Assembly: GCA_022708025.1 (NCBI GenBank)
Contig: JAKIZM010000012.1
Coordinates: 1-60,627 of the forward strand
Direction of reading: 5' to 3'
DNA length: 60,627 nt
Origin: Bacteroidota bacterium
GTDB taxonomy: Bacteria > Bacteroidota > Ignavibacteria > Ignavibacteriales > Ignavibacteriaceae
Numbering within the stretch: the first letter of the stretch is position 1; every line of letters starts with the position of its first letter. Below the pieces are notes generated by a model, which worked only from the letters and a program-made list of their open reading frames with translations, made no database searches and was not told the origin of the DNA. Position numbers and translations under genes: made by a program. This document shows positions 34,170 through 43,101 of the stretch, in pieces.

Positions 34170-35030
34170 TTAAAAATTAAATTTAGTTTTCAGGAATTCA
34201 GAATTATAAATAATAGTTCTTGCTGTAATCGCTGTAATAATTATTATTCCACCTATTATTGCATAGAATGACGGCACTTCACCATATCCGATAAAAACCC
34301 AAATAGGATTTAGCACAGGTTCAAACAAGGAAATTATTGAAGCTTCAACTGCTATTATCCGTTTTATTCCATAACTGAAAAGTGCATAAGCAAACGCTAT
34401 CTGAAATACACCAAGCAGAGCTACTAATGTAAAATTCTCTAATGAAATTGTATTCATATCGGTTACAAATGGAATGCAAAACAAAGTAACCATAATGTTG
34501 CCATAAAAAATAGACGACTCACCATATTGCGGATTGTTTTTTCTCATTCCTAAAAAGAAAGCTGCAAAAGCAACTCCTGCAAGTAATGCAGCAATGTTTC
34601 CCTGAATATCACCCGGAGTAAGATCACCCATAAAAAATAATATCATTCCTAAAAAACAAATAACTATTGTTATAATGTTTATTCTTTCCCAATGTGTTTT
34701 TGTTAGCATCGGTTCGAATATTAATACATAAATCGGCGCAGTTGATTGAAGAAAAATTGCATTTGCGGCTGTTGTGGTTTTTGTTGCAATCACAAATAAG
34801 ATCAGAACGGCAGCATAAGCTAACGAGTTAAATAAGCTTAACTTGTTTACCATTAAAACTCTTTTTCTGAACATCATTGCAAAAACTATTGCTGCAATTG
34901 CACATCTGAAAAATGATATCTGCATTGAGTTTAAGGTTACTAATTTTATTAAAAGTCCGCCTGAACTCCATAAAATAGCAGTCAGAAAAACTGCAATTAT
35001 TCCTTTATTATGTTCTGATAATGTTGACAT
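34170..35030 (-). CDS. EamA/DMT-family transporter
   Basis: This 286-residue membrane protein has ten predicted helices in two EamA halves, with the N-terminal AVFLTAILWSSGGLLIK and the mid-protein LLAGVAFAAFFLGMRK typical of the drug/metabolite exporter superfamily. The second half shows SIISLFEPVLNPIWVF, a classic EamA motif. Substrates range from amino acids to metabolites and cannot be deduced. It diverges from the polysaccharide deacetylase cluster. Confidence 0.9.
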   Translation of the reverse strand: MSTLSEHNKGIIAVFLTAILWSSGGLLIKLVTLNSMQISFFRCAIAAIVFAMMFRKRVLMVNKLSLFNSLAYAAVLILFVIATKTTTAANAIFLQSTAPIYVLIFEPMLTKTHWERINIITIVICFLGMILFFMGDLTPGDIQGNIAALLAGVAFAAFFLGMRKNNPQYGESSIFYGNIMVTLFCIPFVTDMNTISLENFTLVALLGVFQIAFAYALFSYGIKRIIAVEASIISLFEPVLNPIWVFIGYGEVPSFYAIIGGIIIITAITARTIIYNSEFLKTKFNF

Positions 35031-35114
35031 TAATTTATATGTGATTACAATAATTTATTTTAGTATGACTAAATTACATAAAAAGATTTAATTGAATAAT
35101 CAGATTTTTGTTTG

Positions 35115-35750
35115 ATGAAATATTTATATGATCCGCCCGGGATATTGAAAGTTATGTTTAGCGGATTTTATTGGAATACGAACAACAATAAAATTCTTCT
35201 TACTTTTGACGACGGACCAAATCCTGAAACAACTGAAATTATTTTAAAACGATTAAGTGAAGAAAAAATAAAAGCAATGTTCTTTTGTGTTGGTGAAAAT
35301 ATTAAAAAATATTCTTCTCTGGCAAAAAATATTTTAGATGAAGGACATTCTATAGGCAATCATACTTTTAATCATAAAATATTAAATAAGATATCCGCTG
35401 AAGAAAGATCATTTCAGATAAAAGAGACAAACAAAATTGCAGAAGAAAAGCTTGGCTATAGTATAAAATACTTTCGCCCTGCTCACGGCAGATTCCAGAT
35501 TTCAACATCGGCTTTGCTTAAAGAACATAATCTTAAAAATGTTATGTGGTCTTTGCTTACTTATGATTATAAAAATGATCTTGAAGTAGTTAAATTTGGG
35601 GTCAAAAAATATTTAAGAAATAACTCAATAATTGTTTTGCACGATAACATAAAATCAAAAAATATTATTCTTGATTCAATCAGTTTGATTGTTGATGAAG
35701 CAAGAAGCAGAAATTATCAATTCGGAGAAGCTGACGAATGTTTGAATTGA
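35115..35750 (+). CDS. polysaccharide deacetylase (NodB/CE4)
   Basis: This 211-residue CE4 deacetylase has all five motifs: TFDDGPN near residues 30-36 (catalytic base and metal Asp), HSIGNHTFNH near 75-84 (metal histidines), RPAHGR, a Trp-containing motif 4 (MWSLLTYD) and LHDN. No signal peptide is seen, so it may act in the cytoplasm or at the inner membrane face. It removes N- or O-acetyl groups from a polysaccharide or lipid-linked sugar. It overlaps the next gene by 13 bases and opens the cluster ending at 39661. Confidence 0.9.
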   Translation: MKYLYDPPGILKVMFSGFYWNTNNNKILLTFDDGPNPETTEIILKRLSEEKIKAMFFCVGENIKKYSSLAKNILDEGHSIGNHTFNHKILNKISAEERSFQIKETNKIAEEKLGYSIKYFRPAHGRFQISTSALLKEHNLKNVMWSLLTYDYKNDLEVVKFGVKKYLRNNSIIVLHDNIKSKNIILDSISLIVDEARSRNYQFGEADECLN

Positions 35751-36829
35751 TTTTTCTGTTTATAATGATCGGATATTTTATTCAATCTGCATTGTTTATG
35801 ATAGGTGCAAAAATAAAATTTCCAAGAATCTCTGATGATAAACTGCCAACTGCAACAATTATAGTAGCGGCACGAAACGAAGAAGAAAATATTTTAAGAA
35901 CACTCACATCATTAGATAAACTTGAATATCCCGAAGGTAAACTTCAGATATTGATTGTGGATGATCAATCAACTGATGCAACCGGAAAAATTATTGATGA
36001 TTTTATTAAAGAAAAATCTCATTTCAAAAAAATAACAACCGAAGAACATCACACAAAACTAATCGGTAAAATGCGAGCATTAGCTTATGCAATTAAAGAA
36101 GCAACTGGTGAAGTAATTCTGACTACAGATGCTGATTGCGAAGTTAAACCTCAATGGGCTAAAACTGTTTGTTCATATTATGAAGATAATGTTGCAATAG
36201 TAACGGGAGTAACTACACAGATTGCCGATAAATGGTTCCACGGAATGCAGGCAATTGACTTTGTTTATCTTTTAACTGCAGGTGCTGGAACAACAAATCT
36301 TAAAATGCCTGTTTCCTGTATTGGTAATAATATGTCATATCGCAAATCAGTTTATGATGAAGTCGGCGGATATGAAAAGCTTCCGTATAGTGTAACAGAG
36401 GATTTTACTTTGATGAATGCAATTTATAATCTTGAAAAATATAAAGTCATCTTTCCGGTTGAACCTGATACGCTGGTTACTTCAATTCCTTGTAAAACAA
36501 TAAAGAGTTTGATCAGTCAGAAAAAAAGATGGGGAGTTGGTGGACTTGGAGTTCCATTCAGAGGTTTTGTAATTATGTTTTGGGGATTTACAGCAAATCT
36601 TTTAATTCTATTAACTCCGTTTTTCTATTCACCAATTTGGTTGATGCTGGTTGCATTTAAAATTGCATTGGATTTCTTTTTACTCTATCCTGTTCATATA
36701 AAACTTGGTATTGAAAAAAATCTAAAATACTTCTTTCACTTTGAATTATATTACATTATTTATGTTATACTTTTACCTTTTATTGTTTTGCCAAATAAAA
36801 AATTAGTCTGGAAAGGAAGAGAATACTGA
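35738..36829 (+). CDS. membrane glycosyltransferase family 2
   Basis: This 363-residue inverting glycosyltransferase has an N-terminal membrane helix (residues 1-20), a GT-A catalytic domain with TIIVAARNEEENI, VDDQSTD, the metal-binding DADCE (about 131-135), the TEDF acceptor motif, and QKKRW, the processive Q-x2-RW signature. Two or three membrane helices end the protein. Such enzymes build polysaccharides or glycosylate lipid carriers. The neighbouring deacetylase suggests an N-acetylated sugar that is later deacetylated. The start of the radical SAM gene shares its last base (TGATG). Confidence 0.92.
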   Translation: MFELIFLFIMIGYFIQSALFMIGAKIKFPRISDDKLPTATIIVAARNEEENILRTLTSLDKLEYPEGKLQILIVDDQSTDATGKIIDDFIKEKSHFKKITTEEHHTKLIGKMRALAYAIKEATGEVILTTDADCEVKPQWAKTVCSYYEDNVAIVTGVTTQIADKWFHGMQAIDFVYLLTAGAGTTNLKMPVSCIGNNMSYRKSVYDEVGGYEKLPYSVTEDFTLMNAIYNLEKYKVIFPVEPDTLVTSIPCKTIKSLISQKKRWGVGGLGVPFRGFVIMFWGFTANLLILLTPFFYSPIWLMLVAFKIALDFFLLYPVHIKLGIEKNLKYFFHFELYYIIYVILLPFIVLPNKKLVWKGREY

Positions 36830-37815
36830 TGCTTTTGCTTTGTAATTATTATGTAACTTTTAAGTGTAATGCCTTTTGTGAGTTTTGCCATTTTGCAGAT
36901 CACGAAAAATTTAAGCATACGAAAAATGCTTCTTTAGAAGATTTTAAATCAAATGTTTCACAGTTAGCAGAGCTTGGTGTTAAGTTTATTGATCTTACAG
37001 GCGGTGAGCCATTGTTAAATAAGGATATTGCTGAGATGGCAAAGTTTGCCCGCAGTCTGAATATGCAAACGAGTATTACAAGCAATGGATTATTATATCA
37101 TAAGTTTGCTGAAAAGTTAGTCGGCAATGTTAATCTTTTACACTTTTCATTGGATTCGCCCGATGAAGAAGAACATAACAAAATCAGAAATGTTGATTGT
37201 TATAAAAGTGTTTTAAAAAGTCTTGATATTGCAAAATCACTTGGCGAATATCCCGACATTTTATTTACAGTTACAAATGAAACCTATAAGAAACTTCCGA
37301 GGATGCACGAAATAGCTCAACAATATGATTTAGTATTACTTGTAAATCCGGTTTTTTCATATTTTGGCAATCCCGGACTAAATGAAGAAGCAATTGATTA
37401 TGTTGATGAATATTGCGATGGAAAGCTTGATGTTTATCTTAATAAAGGTTTTATGAAGTTAAGAAGAGATGGTGGGAACGATATAAATAATCCTAGTTGT
37501 AAAGCTGTTTCGCGGGTTATTGTAATTTCACCGGATAATGAAATTATATTGCCTTGTTATCATTTTGCGAGTGACAGAATTCCGATTGACAGACCAATTA
37601 AAGAAATCAGGCAAACAGAAAAATATAAATACTTTCTTGAGAATGAAGGGCGATTTGATTTTTGTCAGGGCTGCACAGTCAATTGTTATTTCGAACCATC
37701 ATTTGCTTTCCCCACAAATCTATATGCTATATCAAGCTTAACATCAAAGTTTAAATACAGCTATAATAAACTTGTTAAACAAAAGATTAAAAAAATTACA
37801 CATACTTCCAGATGA
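36829..37815 (+). CDS. radical SAM enzyme with Cys-rich SPASM-like tail
   Basis: This 328-residue radical S-adenosylmethionine protein has CNAFCEFC at residues 14-21 (CxxxCxxC), binding the catalytic 4Fe-4S cluster, then the TGGEPLLN SAM-binding loop at about 64-71 and SNGLLY. The C-terminal third has further cysteines (CKAVSRVIV, LPCYHF, FCQGCTVNC) like a SPASM-type auxiliary cluster. Enzymes of this build modify peptides, sugars or lipids. No precursor peptide is adjacent, and the context (deacetylase, GT2, outer-membrane protein) favours a glycan or lipid substrate. The reaction is unknown. Confidence 0.85.
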   Translation: MLLLCNYYVTFKCNAFCEFCHFADHEKFKHTKNASLEDFKSNVSQLAELGVKFIDLTGGEPLLNKDIAEMAKFARSLNMQTSITSNGLLYHKFAEKLVGNVNLLHFSLDSPDEEEHNKIRNVDCYKSVLKSLDIAKSLGEYPDILFTVTNETYKKLPRMHEIAQQYDLVLLVNPVFSYFGNPGLNEEAIDYVDEYCDGKLDVYLNKGFMKLRRDGGNDINNPSCKAVSRVIVISPDNEIILPCYHFASDRIPIDRPIKEIRQTEKYKYFLENEGRFDFCQGCTVNCYFEPSFAFPTNLYAISSLTSKFKYSYNKLVKQKIKKITHTSR

Positions 37816-38648
37816 TGTTAATACGGCTCAGAAAACTTTTTATCATATTATTATTTATCTCGCCGGTTACGATTGCTCAGAATCATAATTGGTTTCCTTC
37901 GGATATTAATATTCAGCCTTTTACTGCAAATATGCTCGAACCGAAAGCCGGATTTTTAATTTCAACAGATAACAACAAATTAAGATTGGATATTTCTACA
38001 TCGAGAGATATTATTCATTGGGTTGATGATAATTCTGTAATATCAATCGGTGCAGATGTTTTTACTTTTACAAGATTAAGAAGTAATGATGATTTCAAAT
38101 TTCCTGTTGAAACAATTGATTATCTGTTTGGTGTAAACGCCGGATATAAAAAACATCTTGAACCTGATAATGAATTTGGTTTCAGGTTCAGATTAAGTCA
38201 TATCAGCACACATTTGGTTGATGGACAATATGATGCACAAACTCAGAAGTGGAGAGAGGGAAGAGAGCCGTTTGTTTACAGCAAAGAATTTATGGAATTA
38301 TTTCCATATTATCGTTATAAATCGATCAGAGCTTATTTAGGATTTACTTATATCTTTCATATAATTCCTGCCGAGTTAAAAAAAATAAATATGCAATTCG
38401 GTTTTGATTATTTTGCAGCAGAAATAGGAACGGAACTATTTACTCCGTTTGTTGCGTATGATTTTAAGCTGAATGGCATTGATAAATTTATTGGTAATAA
38501 TATTATTAGTGTTGGTGTTAAATTCGGTAACTGGCAGGCAAGAGGACTTAGTTTTTATTATTCTTACATTTCAGGAACAAGCATTCACGGGCAGTTATTC
38601 GATTTAAGAGAAAATTATTCAAACATCGGTTTTAATTTTGAACTATAA
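37812..38648 (+). CDS. DUF1207-like outer-membrane protein
   Basis: This 278-residue exported protein has a signal peptide (residues 1-22, ending PVTIAQ). The mature part begins NHNWFPSDINIQPF, like the conserved W-x-P and P-F start of DUF1207. It contains FRLSHISTHLVDG and ends in barrel-like strands (SYISGTSIHGQ, NIGFNFEL) with a C-terminal hydrophobic residue. I read it as a 12-strand-type outer-membrane barrel by analogy; its ligand is unknown. It overlaps the radical SAM gene by 4 bases and the M50 gene by one. Confidence 0.72.
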   Translation: MMLIRLRKLFIILLFISPVTIAQNHNWFPSDINIQPFTANMLEPKAGFLISTDNNKLRLDISTSRDIIHWVDDNSVISIGADVFTFTRLRSNDDFKFPVETIDYLFGVNAGYKKHLEPDNEFGFRFRLSHISTHLVDGQYDAQTQKWREGREPFVYSKEFMELFPYYRYKSIRAYLGFTYIFHIIPAELKKINMQFGFDYFAAEIGTELFTPFVAYDFKLNGIDKFIGNNIISVGVKFGNWQARGLSFYYSYISGTSIHGQLFDLRENYSNIGFNFEL

Positions 38649-39661
38649 TGTCAGATCAGTTATTTAACGAACCCAAAATATATGTAACAACCGCTGCTAA
38701 AGAAAAGCGCAAGAAAATTAATTCTTATTTAATTCATATCGGATTATTTATTGTTACTTTTATTACAACAACATTAGCGGGAGTTGAATGGACAACCGGG
38801 CAATTACCTCCATACGAATTTAATATGCTTGCGAATGGTTTACCTTATTCAATCAGTATTATGCTTATAATTACTTTTCACGAATTCGGACATTACTTTG
38901 CTGCAAGATATCATCGTGTTAAAGCTACTTTACCTTATTATATACCATTTCCAACAATTCCATATTTTATAAATTTTGGAACAATGGGCGCAGTTATCAG
39001 AACTAAGTCACCGATATATTCGAAGAAAGCAATGTTTGATATCGGAATTGCAGGACCAATATCAGGGTTTGTAGTTTGTCTGGGTATTTTAATCTATGGT
39101 TTTACACATGTTCCATCTATTGATTATCTGATTCAGATTCATCCGGATTATTTTTCCAGTGATTATGGAAAAGATGGTTATCAACTGGTTTTTGGCGATT
39201 CAATTTTGTTTTCGTTATTAAGATTATTTCTTACCGATCCAAATAATTTTTTCCCGCCGATGAGTGAGATTTATCATTATCCGTATTTATGTGCCGGATG
39301 GTTTGGTTTGCTTGTAACAGCAATGAATATGATTCCGGTTGGTCAGCTTGACGGCGGACATATATCTTATACAATGTTTGGCGATAAAAAGCATTTTACG
39401 ATTTCATCTGTTGCAACTTTAATTCTTGCATTGATTGGTTTTGCAGGAATTATTGATACAATGCTTGAACTGAACCTTGATATTGGCTGGAGCGGCTGGC
39501 TGCTTTGGTCCTTTATTCTTTATTTCGTAATTAAGTTAAAACATCCGCCTGTAGCAGATTTATCTTCACTTGACAGCAAAAGAATTTTTCTGGGTTACAT
39601 TAGTTTTATTATCTTTGTTGTATCGTTTTCACCTACACCTTTAATATTAAAAATAGTGTAG
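38648..39661 (+). CDS. site-2 protease family (M50) membrane peptidase
   Basis: This 337-residue intramembrane zinc metalloprotease has the zinc motif HEFGH at about residues 78-82 within a membrane helix and the third-ligand motif NMIPVGQLDGGH at about 224-235. Six or so hydrophobic segments are visible. No PDZ domain or long periplasmic insert is seen, so it belongs to the shorter group used in regulated intramembrane proteolysis. It is last in the coupled cluster and could activate a regulator or process an envelope protein in this pathway, which is inference. Confidence 0.9.
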   Translation: MSDQLFNEPKIYVTTAAKEKRKKINSYLIHIGLFIVTFITTTLAGVEWTTGQLPPYEFNMLANGLPYSISIMLIITFHEFGHYFAARYHRVKATLPYYIPFPTIPYFINFGTMGAVIRTKSPIYSKKAMFDIGIAGPISGFVVCLGILIYGFTHVPSIDYLIQIHPDYFSSDYGKDGYQLVFGDSILFSLLRLFLTDPNNFFPPMSEIYHYPYLCAGWFGLLVTAMNMIPVGQLDGGHISYTMFGDKKHFTISSVATLILALIGFAGIIDTMLELNLDIGWSGWLLWSFILYFVIKLKHPPVADLSSLDSKRIFLGYISFIIFVVSFSPTPLILKIV

Positions 39662-39717
39662 TTTATGGTCTTATTTTTACCTTGCTGGAGTTAGTTTAAT
39701 ACCAAATATTTAATTAT

Positions 39718-40524
39718 ATGAAAATCAAAAATTTATCTTTTCTAAGCGTTATTCTCAGTTTTCTTCTTTTATGGGGATGTGAGAAAGATTTTACAAATAT
39801 CGTTGATGTAGAAAATCCTTCTTATCAGGTTGTAAGGGTTAATGTAAAAAGTTCTTTTCAATATCCTATTGATACGATGGCGGTTTTCAGACTTGAGCTT
39901 AATTCTTCTAAAGATATCAACGATGTTTTTTGTGATGTTTATTCTCCTGACAAAAAAAAGATAAACACAGCTCCGTTGTATTTACTTGATAATGGTAATC
40001 CGGCAAACGGTGATATTCAAAAAGATGATAATATTTATTCAGCAGTTTTTCCACTCGATTCAAATCAGATTAATGGTAATTACGAAGTAAAATATTTTGT
40101 TAACGATAGATTAAATAAAACAAAACAGGTTGCAATATCAGCCTATAATTACAATAATGGGAAATCAAACATTGCTCCGGTAATTTCAAACTCAATTGTT
40201 GATCCTGATACGGTTGTTGTTACAACTACAACTTTAATATTAACATCTGTCCAAGCTTATGATCAGAATGGACTTAATGATATTGAAAAGGTTTACTTTG
40301 TAGTTTACAGACCTGATGGCACTACAAACGGTAATCAAAACATACTTTACGATGATGGAAACCTTACTGAGCACGGTGATGAAACGGCAGGCGATGGTAT
40401 CTATTCTCTACTTATTCAAATTAATCAATCGAATACAAAAGGCACTTACAGATTTGAATTCCGGGCAAAAGATCGCGGTGGAAAGTTAAGCAATATTATT
40501 AATCATTTTGTACTTATTCAATGA
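39718..40524 (+). CDS. lipoprotein with Ig-like domains
   Basis: This 268-residue lipoprotein has a signal sequence (residues 1-17) with lipobox LLWGC and Cys18 as the lipidation site. Two beta-sandwich modules follow. Each contains a DNGNPANGDIQKDDNIYSA-type acidic turn (again as DDGNLTEHGDETAGDGIYS), resembling calcium-binding loops of choice-of-anchor or invasin Ig domains. The next gene overlaps by 4 bases. In this four-gene set it may act as surface partner of the FlgD-tailed protein; I cannot name a family. Confidence 0.75.
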   Translation: MKIKNLSFLSVILSFLLLWGCEKDFTNIVDVENPSYQVVRVNVKSSFQYPIDTMAVFRLELNSSKDINDVFCDVYSPDKKKINTAPLYLLDNGNPANGDIQKDDNIYSAVFPLDSNQINGNYEVKYFVNDRLNKTKQVAISAYNYNNGKSNIAPVISNSIVDPDTVVVTTTTLILTSVQAYDQNGLNDIEKVYFVVYRPDGTTNGNQNILYDDGNLTEHGDETAGDGIYSLLIQINQSNTKGTYRFEFRAKDRGGKLSNIINHFVLIQ

Positions 40525-42080
40525 AAAAGATTTATTTAATTCTAATCCTCTTAATTTTATCAAATGTTAAAGGTTTGTCGCAATCATTACCTTTATCTTA
40601 TGCCTTAACAGATGAAGAGATAAAATTATCAAAAGAACAAGCTCAAAATCCTTTAAGCAATAGCATAATAGATATTATCACAATGGGCGATACAATTTGG
40701 TTGGGAACCAGTCGTGGAGTAAGCCTTTCTACAGATAATGGATTGAACTGGACAAATTTTTATGGAAAATCAGATTTTGGAACTGATAATGTTTCTGCTA
40801 TAGGATTTTATAACGGAGCTTTCTGGTGCGCTACTGCAAGATCAACTGAAGTAACTGGTGGAGGCACTTTACCCGAAGGAACAGGATTAAAATACACTAC
40901 GGATTTTGGTTTAACCTGGACGAGTATTGCTCAGCCTTTAGATCATCCGGACAGCACAACTGAACGATATGGAATTAATACATTGCGGGCATTACCTGTT
41001 ACAGTTGCAATTCAGAATCTTGCTTATGATATTGCATTTACTCCCGGAACAATCTGGATTGCAACATTCGCTGGCGGTTTAAGAAAAAGCACTGATAACG
41101 GACAGACCTGGAAGAGAGTTGTTCTTCCGCCGGATAATTTAAATTCAATTTCTCCTGATGATACTCTTGATTTTTGTCTTTCACCGGTTGCAGGGAGTTT
41201 CTGTGGTTCCGGAAATTTAAATCATAGAGTGTTTTCTGTAATTGCAACTGATGATACTACTCTTTATGTAGGAACAGCAAATGGTATCAATAAATCTACA
41301 GATGGAGGAATTAGCTGGACTAAATTTAATGCTCAAAATCAAAATGACCCAATAAGCGGAAATTTTATTACAGCACTTGCTTATAATAAGTATAATAATA
41401 TTCTCTGGGCTTCTACCTGGAAAGCAGAAGATCAGAACGAATTTTATGGAATTAGTTCTTCATCAAATGGCGGACAAACCTGGAAAACATTTTTAACTGA
41501 TGAACGTACACATAATTTCGGATTTAAAAATTTTGATGTAATAGTTGCAACTGATAACGGTGTTTTCAGATCATCTGATAACGGACTGAATTGGATTCTC
41601 CCGAATTCAATAATAGATAAGGAATCAGGAGCATCATTGAAAACAAAAGTATTTTATGATGCAGATTCATACGGAAACAATATTTGGCTCGGTTCAGCTG
41701 ATGGATTAGTTAAACTAATTGAAACTCCCGGGCAAATGTGGCAGGGAAACTGGAAGATTTATTTTGCATCATCTTCACTTTCTTCTGATGAAGAAACATA
41801 CTGTTATCCTAATCCTTTTAATCCAAGACAAGAAGAGTTAAAGATAAAATATAGTACAGGCGGAGAGCAGAAAGATGTAACTATTCAGATTTTTGATTTT
41901 GGTTTTAACTATGTCCGAACAGTAATACAAAATGCTTCCCGAAGGCATGATATTGAAGGTCCACCGGATTTTTGGGATGGAAGAGATGAGAATGGAAATT
42001 ATGTTCCGAACGGAGTTTATTTTTATCGTGTAAAAACAGGCGATGATACTGTATACGGAAAGATACTGGTGATGCAATGA
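40521..42080 (+). CDS. beta-propeller surface protein with FlgD-type C-terminal domain
   Basis: This 519-residue exported protein has a signal peptide (residues 1-20, ending GLSQ), a propeller-like body with repeated SxDNGxxW motifs (LSTDNGLNWTNF, KSTDNGQTWKRV, KSTDGGISWTKF, RSSDNGLNWI) as in BNR or photosystem-assembly propellers, and a C-terminal Ig-like domain of the FlgD/T9SS type (YPNPFNPRQEEL ... NGVYFYRVKTGDD). The tail is a divergent relative of the sorting domains elsewhere in the window. It overlaps the lipoprotein gene and the first PorV-like gene by 4 bases each, so the four are probably co-translated. Confidence 0.82.
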   Translation: MKKIYLILILLILSNVKGLSQSLPLSYALTDEEIKLSKEQAQNPLSNSIIDIITMGDTIWLGTSRGVSLSTDNGLNWTNFYGKSDFGTDNVSAIGFYNGAFWCATARSTEVTGGGTLPEGTGLKYTTDFGLTWTSIAQPLDHPDSTTERYGINTLRALPVTVAIQNLAYDIAFTPGTIWIATFAGGLRKSTDNGQTWKRVVLPPDNLNSISPDDTLDFCLSPVAGSFCGSGNLNHRVFSVIATDDTTLYVGTANGINKSTDGGISWTKFNAQNQNDPISGNFITALAYNKYNNILWASTWKAEDQNEFYGISSSSNGGQTWKTFLTDERTHNFGFKNFDVIVATDNGVFRSSDNGLNWILPNSIIDKESGASLKTKVFYDADSYGNNIWLGSADGLVKLIETPGQMWQGNWKIYFASSSLSSDEETYCYPNPFNPRQEELKIKYSTGGEQKDVTIQIFDFGFNYVRTVIQNASRRHDIEGPPDFWDGRDENGNYVPNGVYFYRVKTGDDTVYGKILVMQ

Positions 42081-43078
42081 GAAAGATAATTTTATTATTT
42101 ACAGTATTATTAATTTCCGGAAACTTAATTGCTCAGCCTGAATTTACTGATTTGAGTTCTAAAGTAGGTGCATTTAGCAGAATGGGATTTGGTGCGCGCG
42201 GAATCGGAATGGGCAATGCAATGTCATCTGTTATTACAGGTAATTTAGTATCATATTATAATCCGGCTTTATCTCCATTTCAGGAAAATAATTCATTCCA
42301 AACCGGTTATTCTTTTTTATCACTCGATCGTTCATTAAACTTTTTAAGCTTTACACGTAAATTTGATTTTTATTCTTCTAAAGATTCATCAGAAGACAGA
42401 AAGCCTGTTAGCACGGCGGGAATAAGTGCGGGAATTATTAATGCAGGTGTTGGTTCAATAGATGGAAGAGATGGTGGTGGTTTACATACAAAGGATCTTT
42501 CTACATCGGAGAACCAGTTCTTTTTGAGTGTCTCTAACAGATTTTCCAAAAAACTTTCACTTGGTGTAACAATTAAATTTTTCTATTATAAATTATACGA
42601 AGAAATAACTTCTGGCGGAGTTGGACTTGATATTGGTGCACTTTATAAGTTTAACGACTATTGGAATGTTTCTCTGGTGTTTTCTGATATTAACAGTAAA
42701 TATCAATGGGATACCAGACCGGTTTATGACCAACAAGGATTAGCATTAACAGATAATTTTTCGCTGTTAAAAAAAATCGGTGTAAGTTATTACAATCCTG
42801 AAATAAAATTATTAGCTGCAGTTGAGTTTGAAAGCAGTAATGCAAGATCGAGTATTATCCGTGCAGGAGCCGAATATAATATTTATGAAAATCTGTTTTT
42901 AAGAGCCGGAGTTGATCAGCTTAATTTAAGAAATTTTGATTTTGGCGTTAAGCCGGCATTTGGTTTTTCATATTCAAAAATGTTTGATGGTGTAATGATT
43001 GGTGTTGATTATGCTTTTATGATTGAACAATATTCTCCATCCGATAGACATATTGTCGGAGTTAATTTACAATTTTAG
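42077..43078 (+). CDS. PorV/PorQ-family outer-membrane protein (copy 1)
   Basis: This 333-residue barrel protein has a signal peptide (residues 1-19). Its mature N-terminus reads RMGFGARGIGMGNAMSS, followed by SYYNPA, the hallmark of PorV/PorQ-like proteins related to the FadL fold. It has a C-terminal aromatic residue (VGVNLQF), as needed for barrel insertion. In T9SS bacteria PorV hands cargo to the attachment complex. It overlaps the FlgD-tailed gene by 4 bases, and the second PorV-like gene begins 23 bases later. Confidence 0.82.
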   Translation: MRKIILLFTVLLISGNLIAQPEFTDLSSKVGAFSRMGFGARGIGMGNAMSSVITGNLVSYYNPALSPFQENNSFQTGYSFLSLDRSLNFLSFTRKFDFYSSKDSSEDRKPVSTAGISAGIINAGVGSIDGRDGGGLHTKDLSTSENQFFLSVSNRFSKKLSLGVTIKFFYYKLYEEITSGGVGLDIGALYKFNDYWNVSLVFSDINSKYQWDTRPVYDQQGLALTDNFSLLKKIGVSYYNPEIKLLAAVEFESSNARSSIIRAGAEYNIYENLFLRAGVDQLNLRNFDFGVKPAFGFSYSKMFDGVMIGVDYAFMIEQYSPSDRHIVGVNLQF

Positions 43079-43101
43079 ATTATCATTAGAATAATTGTAC
43101 A

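Noticed and set aside
36829..37815. Peptide-modifying (RiPP) radical SAM system
   Set aside because: No short precursor-peptide frame, RRE domain or exporter was found beside the gene.
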